Shown here in pieces: positions 28,292 through 32,392 of a DNA stretch of 32,392 nucleotides. Positions within the stretch are counted from its first letter, which is position 1, and each line of letters starts with the position of its first letter. The translations under genes were made by a program, and so were the position numbers. The DNA is from Ruminococcus sp. (lineage in GTDB: Bacteria; Bacillota; Clostridia; Oscillospirales; Acutalibacteraceae), in the NCBI GenBank assembly GCA_004555265.1, contig SFIQ01000011.1, positions 1-32,392 of the forward strand. The letters run 5' to 3'. Under the pieces are notes generated by a model that worked only from the letters and a program-made list of their open reading frames with translations, had not been told where the DNA came from and searched no databases.

Positions 28292-30346
28292 ATGCCGAAG
28301 CAGATAAATTTTGCAAGCGCCGCGGAGCCGGTAAAAAGACAGATTCTTATTGACAGCTTTGGCGGAATTGACCTTTCATCCAGCCCGACGGACGTTGACA
28401 AAAGCCGAAGCCCGGACGCGCCGAATATGATGCCGGACACGAAGGGAAACCCTAAGAAAAGACCCGGATTTGAGCGCACCGGGAAATTTGAAGGAAGAAT
28501 AAACGGACGCTTTGAAATAAACGGGAAAGAGGTTATTCACGCAGGAAGCGCCCTTTATATTGAAGGAAAAAGAGTTTGGAGCGGAATGGCCGACGAGCGA
28601 AGCAGCGGACAGATTATAAAGGAAAACCTTTATATTTTTGACGGGCTTTGCGCCCTTAAATGCGATGGATATGACGCTTACCCCATAAGCTATGACGCAT
28701 ATGTTCCGACGGTTCTTATAAGCAAAAATGCGGATTTTTATTATTTTGATGAAAATTTCAGCGGAGACGGAAGCACAAAGCGCTTTACCCTTTCAAAAGC
28801 GGCGGACGAAATAACCGCAAAGGTGGACGGCGCTTCGGCGGCGGTTACTCTTGAAAACGGAAACGAGGCGGTTTTTGCAAGTGCGCCTGCGGATGGGAAG
28901 GCAATAGTGATTAACGGGAAAGTAAATCAAGAGCCCGGCGGCAGCAGCAATGAGGATTTCAACCTTTTGGGCGATAAGTGGAAAGAAAGCTTTTTATGCA
29001 GCGAGGGAACGGAAACGGTTTTTACGCTTTCGCAGAAAAGCATTGACCGCGTTGTGAGCGTTGAGGCTATGGACAATTTGGGCGGATGGATAAAAAAGAC
29101 CGAGGGCGAGGATTATTCCGTTGACAAGGCTGCGGGCAAAATTACGTTTTTTACACCGCCGGGGAAAACGCCTGTTGAGGGAAAGGACAATGTTATTATC
29201 ACCGCGAAAAAGTGCGTTTCTGAAAGCAAGGCAAAAATAAACGGATGCAGGAGAAGCATTGCCTTTGGCGACGGCGGAAGCGCAAACCGCATTTTTGTCT
29301 GCGGAAACCGCGAAATGCCGGGAACGGATTTTTGGTGCGCGGTGAACGACCCGACATATTGGCCGGACAGCTATTACGGAGAGCCGGGAGGCGGAGACGC
29401 CGAAATTATGGGTTATTCTGTTATAGACGGGAAGCTTGGAACGCACATGAAGCCCGCCGCCGACGGGCGCAGCATTATTTTCAGAAGTGCAAGCCTTGAC
29501 GACCGAGGAAAGGCGACGTATCCCGTTACCGGATTTTTGCAGGGCGAAGAGGCAGCAGCGCCATGCGCCTTTGTATTTATGGAGACTGAACCTTTGTTTA
29601 TAACTGAGCGCGGGGTTTACGCTGCCACGGCGGGAGACATTGACGGGCGGTTTTATACGCAGAACCGAAGTTATTTTATCAACCGCGCCCTTTGCGCCGA
29701 GGAAGGACTTGAAAACGCCTTTGGGACAAAGTGGAAGCATTTTTATGTTATAGGGATAAATGGCAAGCTTTATCTTCTTGATACGAGCCAAAAATATTAC
29801 GGCAGAGGAGAACCGCTTTCTTCTTTTCAATATGAATGTTACCTTTGGACAGGGATAAACGCGCGGGTACTTTGGGAGGACGGCGAAGGCCGGCTGTGCT
29901 TTGGCGATTGCGACGGAAATGTGTGCCGCTTTACGGAAAATATATACCACGATTGGACTGAAAGCGGAAGCAGAACCATTGATGCATATTGGACGATTCC
30001 TGATTTTTCCGGTTCGCTTTTTTGGCGCAACAAGACGGTAAGGGCTGTTGCGGTGCAGGCGGCGGCATTTCCGCAGAACAAGGTTGTTCTTGAAAAATGC
30101 GTTGACGGCATTTGGAGCAAGGTTACAGAGTGGGGAGCAAAAATATGTTATTTTGCATGGAGCGCCTTAAACTGGGAAGAGTGGACATGGAGCGGAAACA
30201 GCACATACAGAACCCTTTCGGCAAAAGTTAAAATAAAGAAATTTGACAAAGTGGGATTCAGGATAAGCTGCGGGGACATTGACAAGGCATTTGGGCTTTA
30301 TGCGTTCAGCCTTGAGTATGCGGAAAGCGGAAGATATAAGAAATGA
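28292..30346 (+). CDS. Tail nozzle/stabilisation-like protein (684 aa)
   Basis: It starts behind GGGGGAGG. It has an N-terminal arm with GGIDLSSSPTDVDKSRSPDA, then MMPDTKGNPKKRPGFE, a pattern of podoviral tail tubular B or gp10-type proteins. Repeated beta motifs follow, including NRIFVCGNREMPGTDFWCAV and GTKWKHFYVIGINGKLYLLD, suggestive of a beta-propeller. It probably builds the short tail's nozzle. No enzyme motif is seen. Confidence 0.7.
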   Translation: MPKQINFASAAEPVKRQILIDSFGGIDLSSSPTDVDKSRSPDAPNMMPDTKGNPKKRPGFERTGKFEGRINGRFEINGKEVIHAGSALYIEGKRVWSGMADERSSGQIIKENLYIFDGLCALKCDGYDAYPISYDAYVPTVLISKNADFYYFDENFSGDGSTKRFTLSKAADEITAKVDGASAAVTLENGNEAVFASAPADGKAIVINGKVNQEPGGSSNEDFNLLGDKWKESFLCSEGTETVFTLSQKSIDRVVSVEAMDNLGGWIKKTEGEDYSVDKAAGKITFFTPPGKTPVEGKDNVIITAKKCVSESKAKINGCRRSIAFGDGGSANRIFVCGNREMPGTDFWCAVNDPTYWPDSYYGEPGGGDAEIMGYSVIDGKLGTHMKPAADGRSIIFRSASLDDRGKATYPVTGFLQGEEAAAPCAFVFMETEPLFITERGVYAATAGDIDGRFYTQNRSYFINRALCAEEGLENAFGTKWKHFYVIGINGKLYLLDTSQKYYGRGEPLSSFQYECYLWTGINARVLWEDGEGRLCFGDCDGNVCRFTENIYHDWTESGSRTIDAYWTIPDFSGSLFWRNKTVRAVAVQAAAFPQNKVVLEKCVDGIWSKVTEWGAKICYFAWSALNWEEWTWSGNSTYRTLSAKVKIKKFDKVGFRISCGDIDKAFGLYAFSLEYAESGRYKK

Positions 30347-30355
30347 GGCGGAGAT

Positions 30356-31147
30356 ATGGCAGTTGAGATAATTACAGAAGCAGACCTTAAGGGAAAAGGC
30401 GTAATGGGACAGCCGGATGTTCCGGGGCTTTCTGCCGCGGAAATGCAGGCAAAGGTTGAAGAAATCGTGCGGAGCGTAGTCATTCCGAAAGTAAACGAGA
30501 TTATAAATGGCTATGTGAGCGATGAAACTCTTGCGCAGACGGTACTTGCTTCGGGAAGCGTTTCGTCTGTTTTCGGCAGAGCCGGAGCGGTGACGGCTAT
30601 GACCGGGGACTATACCGCCGAGCAGGTGGGAGCGGCGGCGAAAACACACGCAGCGCAGCACAAAAAAGGCGGAAGCGACCCCATTTCAGCAGAGGATATA
30701 GGCGCTGTGCCTGGAGCAAAGACAGTAAACGGCAGCAAAATCACATATGTAATTGACGGTGCGATAAAAGCAAGCGGAGTGGACAACTCCGGCGGAACGA
30801 CTTCCGTTAAAGACCCGATAGCAGGAACAGACGCGGTGAATCTTGCATACCTGCAAAAGAATTTTGAAGCGAAGCCGGAGGAAAAGAGCAATTCCGGCGC
30901 GGTGACGGCGACAGCCGAAAACAACAAGGAATACAAATTTACTGCGGTTACAAGCCTTTCTTTGACAGTAGCGGAAACAACGGACTGCCACGGCTTTATT
31001 ACCTTTGCGGCAGGCACGCCGACAGTCACGGTGAGCGGATACACGAGAACCGGCGGCGACGACCCGACAAAGGCGGCAGGCGGCGAAACCTGGGAGTTTG
31101 ACTGTCTTGCCGGATATATCCTTTGGAAAAACTGGGGGACTGCTTGA
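30356..31147 (+). CDS. Tail or fibre-associated protein (263 aa)
   Basis: ATG 30356 follows GGCGGAG. The N-terminal helix is followed by SVFGRAGAVTAMTGDYTAEQ and a VGAAAKTHAAQHKKGGSDPI unit, both frequent in phage fibres and tail collars. The end is beta-rich with a single large domain (TDCHGFITFAAGTPTVTVSG), perhaps a receptor-facing module. It overlaps the next gene (TGATG). Confidence 0.7.
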   Translation: MAVEIITEADLKGKGVMGQPDVPGLSAAEMQAKVEEIVRSVVIPKVNEIINGYVSDETLAQTVLASGSVSSVFGRAGAVTAMTGDYTAEQVGAAAKTHAAQHKKGGSDPISAEDIGAVPGAKTVNGSKITYVIDGAIKASGVDNSGGTTSVKDPIAGTDAVNLAYLQKNFEAKPEEKSNSGAVTATAENNKEYKFTAVTSLSLTVAETTDCHGFITFAAGTPTVTVSGYTRTGGDDPTKAAGGETWEFDCLAGYILWKNWGTA

Positions 31148-31725
31148 TGGACAAAAAAACAAGGCGGCGGCTTTTGATGGGAAAGCATTTAAGAATTTTT
31201 AACGGGAGCGGGTTTGACGGCTGTGAAGTTTTGGAAAAACAGTTTGTTACCTTTGCAAACGGAAAAGCGGTGCTTTCGGCGCAGAAAAAAACGCAGATAA
31301 ACGATTATACATACGGAATGATTGACAGTTACCCCGCGGCATATATTCAGCTTAAAGTTCCGGCGGCGGGATTTGCGAGATGCGTGGTTAAGTACAGCGC
31401 AAAAAATGTTAAAAGCCTTAAAAATGCCCATAAGCAAAAAGCATATTCAATTATAATTTCAGACACGGAAACTGACATAAAGAGTATGTTGGTGGGAACA
31501 CCGCCGAACCCTGTTTATGTTCATTACGAGTGGGCGGAAGAAAAGGGAAACGCGGAAAAGGCGGAGTTTGCTTCGGAAAATCCCCCGGAAGAGATTGAAG
31601 GAACATTTATTGTTGATATTTCCGGTTTTGAAAATGTATATATTGCGGCGATTACCGCAGAAAACGACATTTCGGGCAATGAAGCCGGATATATTTCGAT
31701 AAACGAGCTTTGGTTGGAGGGGTGA
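31147..31725 (+). CDS. Virion protein of unknown role (192 aa)
   Basis: The start at 31147 overlaps the previous stop; the longer frame from 31123 is less likely. A basic N-terminus (MDKKTRRRLLMGKH) is followed by alternating strands with GSGFDGCEVLEKQFVTF and VPAAGFARCVVKYSAK. It may be a jelly-roll-like tail or fibre protein. The gene order and coupling place it in the tail operon. No family was recognised. Confidence 0.55.
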   Translation: MDKKTRRRLLMGKHLRIFNGSGFDGCEVLEKQFVTFANGKAVLSAQKKTQINDYTYGMIDSYPAAYIQLKVPAAGFARCVVKYSAKNVKSLKNAHKQKAYSIIISDTETDIKSMLVGTPPNPVYVHYEWAEEKGNAEKAEFASENPPEEIEGTFIVDISGFENVYIAAITAENDISGNEAGYISINELWLEG

Positions 31726-31728
31726 TTT

Positions 31729-31998
31729 ATGGAATATAATTTCGGCTTTGGGAAAATCGAGAACGGAGTTTTAAGCTTTGCACCGCGGGAGCTTTTGAAA
31801 GAGGGCGGATTCAGGATTCTTTCAAACAGCCCAAAGGAATATGCGTTTTTTGGTTATCTTCCCGTTGTGCGAGCCGAGGGCGAGCCTTCGTATGAAATTA
31901 AAGACGGCGTTATTTATCTTTATGAAAGCGCCGGAGAAACGGACGAAATAAGCGGAGACGAATTTCTTTGCAAATTTAAAAAGGCGCTGGGGGTGTGA
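31729..31998 (+). CDS. Small tail-operon protein (89 aa)
   Basis: ATG 31729 follows GGAGGGGTG. The protein is beta-rich with a short helical end (MEYNFGFGKIENGVLSFAPR, then EPSYEIKDGVIYLYESAGET). It lies between two virion-type genes and is probably structural. No family was recognised. Confidence 0.6.
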   Translation: MEYNFGFGKIENGVLSFAPRELLKEGGFRILSNSPKEYAFFGYLPVVRAEGEPSYEIKDGVIYLYESAGETDEISGDEFLCKFKKALGV

Positions 31999-32001
31999 AC
32001 T

Positions 32002-32340
32002 TTGGCAATTTACATTATGCCGGGAGAGGACAAGCTTTTCAGCATAACGCTTCCGGACAAGATAAGCGCCGTTACGGCGATTACGGTAAAGTTTCAGCAT
32101 GCAGACAAGAGCACGGTTGTCAGTTATACCGACACCAACACGGACAACATATTCACGCTGGACAGTAACGGATATACGCTTTGGGTGTTTGTGCCATCGG
32201 CGAAAACCTATGACTTTCACGACGATGAAAAGGCGTATATTTGGCTTGAATGGACGAGCGGCGGATATAAAAAAATACCACGCAGGCGCATAAACGTTGC
32301 CTGCGGGCACAACTACAACAGACCGGGGGTGACAGGATGA
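32002..32340 (+). CDS. Beta-rich virion protein, fibre-operon (112 aa)
   Basis: It starts at TTG 32002; an internal ATG at 32017 is the alternative. The sequence has IMPGEDKLFSITLPDKISAV and an Asn/Thr-rich middle (TDTNTDNIFTLDSNGYTLWV), and ends in NVACGHNYNRPGVTG. An all-beta adaptor is likely. Its stop overlaps the start of the collagen-like gene (ATGA) across the circular join, so it probably feeds the fibre. Confidence 0.6.
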   Translation: MAIYIMPGEDKLFSITLPDKISAVTAITVKFQHADKSTVVSYTDTNTDNIFTLDSNGYTLWVFVPSAKTYDFHDDEKAYIWLEWTSGGYKKIPRRRINVACGHNYNRPGVTG

Positions 32341-32392
32341 GCATTGCGGTAAAGAGCGGACTGCCGAGCCTTGGGAGCACGGAGGGCGCGGT
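32294..32392. repeat. Terminal direct repeat, right copy
   Basis: It is identical to bases 1-99. It contains the end of the 112-aa gene and the first 56 bases of the collagen-like fibre gene (from 32337), complete in the left copy. Confidence 0.93.

Overview
The window is one complete circular phage genome with a small assembly overlap. Bases 1-99 are repeated exactly at 32294-32392, so the unique circle is 32,293 bp. The fibre gene starting at 44 is preceded, across the join, by the gene at 32002-32340. Gene content indicates a temperate, short-tailed (podovirus-like) phage of a Gram-positive host, most likely a gut Clostridia member. The signs are AGGAGG-type ribosome sites, an XhlA/holin/M23 lysis cassette, a large serine integrase, and several small Cys-rich proteins of kinds common in Firmicutes phages. 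No tail-tube, tape-measure or baseplate genes are seen. No DNA polymerase, helicase or tRNA gene is seen either.

Layout. (1) 44-3241: host-contact genes. These are a collagen-like fibre, a frameshift-split fibre, a variable-domain fibre, and two paralogous proteins with carbohydrate-binding-like modules. They end at a terminator (3307-3337). (2) 3242-3504: non-coding, with a repeated 43-nt element and a structured RNA. (3) 3505-12723: a small membrane protein, the portal, a connector-like protein and a 2337-aa giant, probably injected, virion protein with an embedded toxin-like domain. (4) 12732-14232: lysis. (5) 14231-15797: a convergent terminator, a strikingly symmetric candidate attP, and the serine integrase on the minus strand. 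(6) 15840-17280: the lysogeny switch. It holds a 55-aa basic protein with its own promoter and terminator, a LexA/CI-type repressor on the minus strand, divergent promoters with repeated operators, and a Cro-like gene. (7) 17292-23450: many small early genes, one hairpin-dense non-coding region, and an HUH rolling-circle-type Rep preceded by long overlapping inverted repeats. (8) 23451-32340: a GC-rich candidate packaging site, small and large terminase, scaffold, major capsid protein with an Ig-like tail, a possible ejection protein, a nozzle-like tail protein and fibre-associated proteins, running into the start of the window.

The most interesting signal is at 16230-16257. It is a single, well-formed type I-E CRISPR repeat with no second copy and no cas genes, one base after the stop codon of the repressor gene and on the same strand. 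The roughly 32 nt that would be its guide resemble the 3' end of that same repressor gene. This fits a phage-borne solitary repeat (an RNA anti-CRISPR) or a one-repeat mini-array aimed at a related phage. A chance remnant of recombination is also possible. If functional, it would be made from the lysogenic repressor transcript, linking CRISPR interference or evasion to the prophage state.
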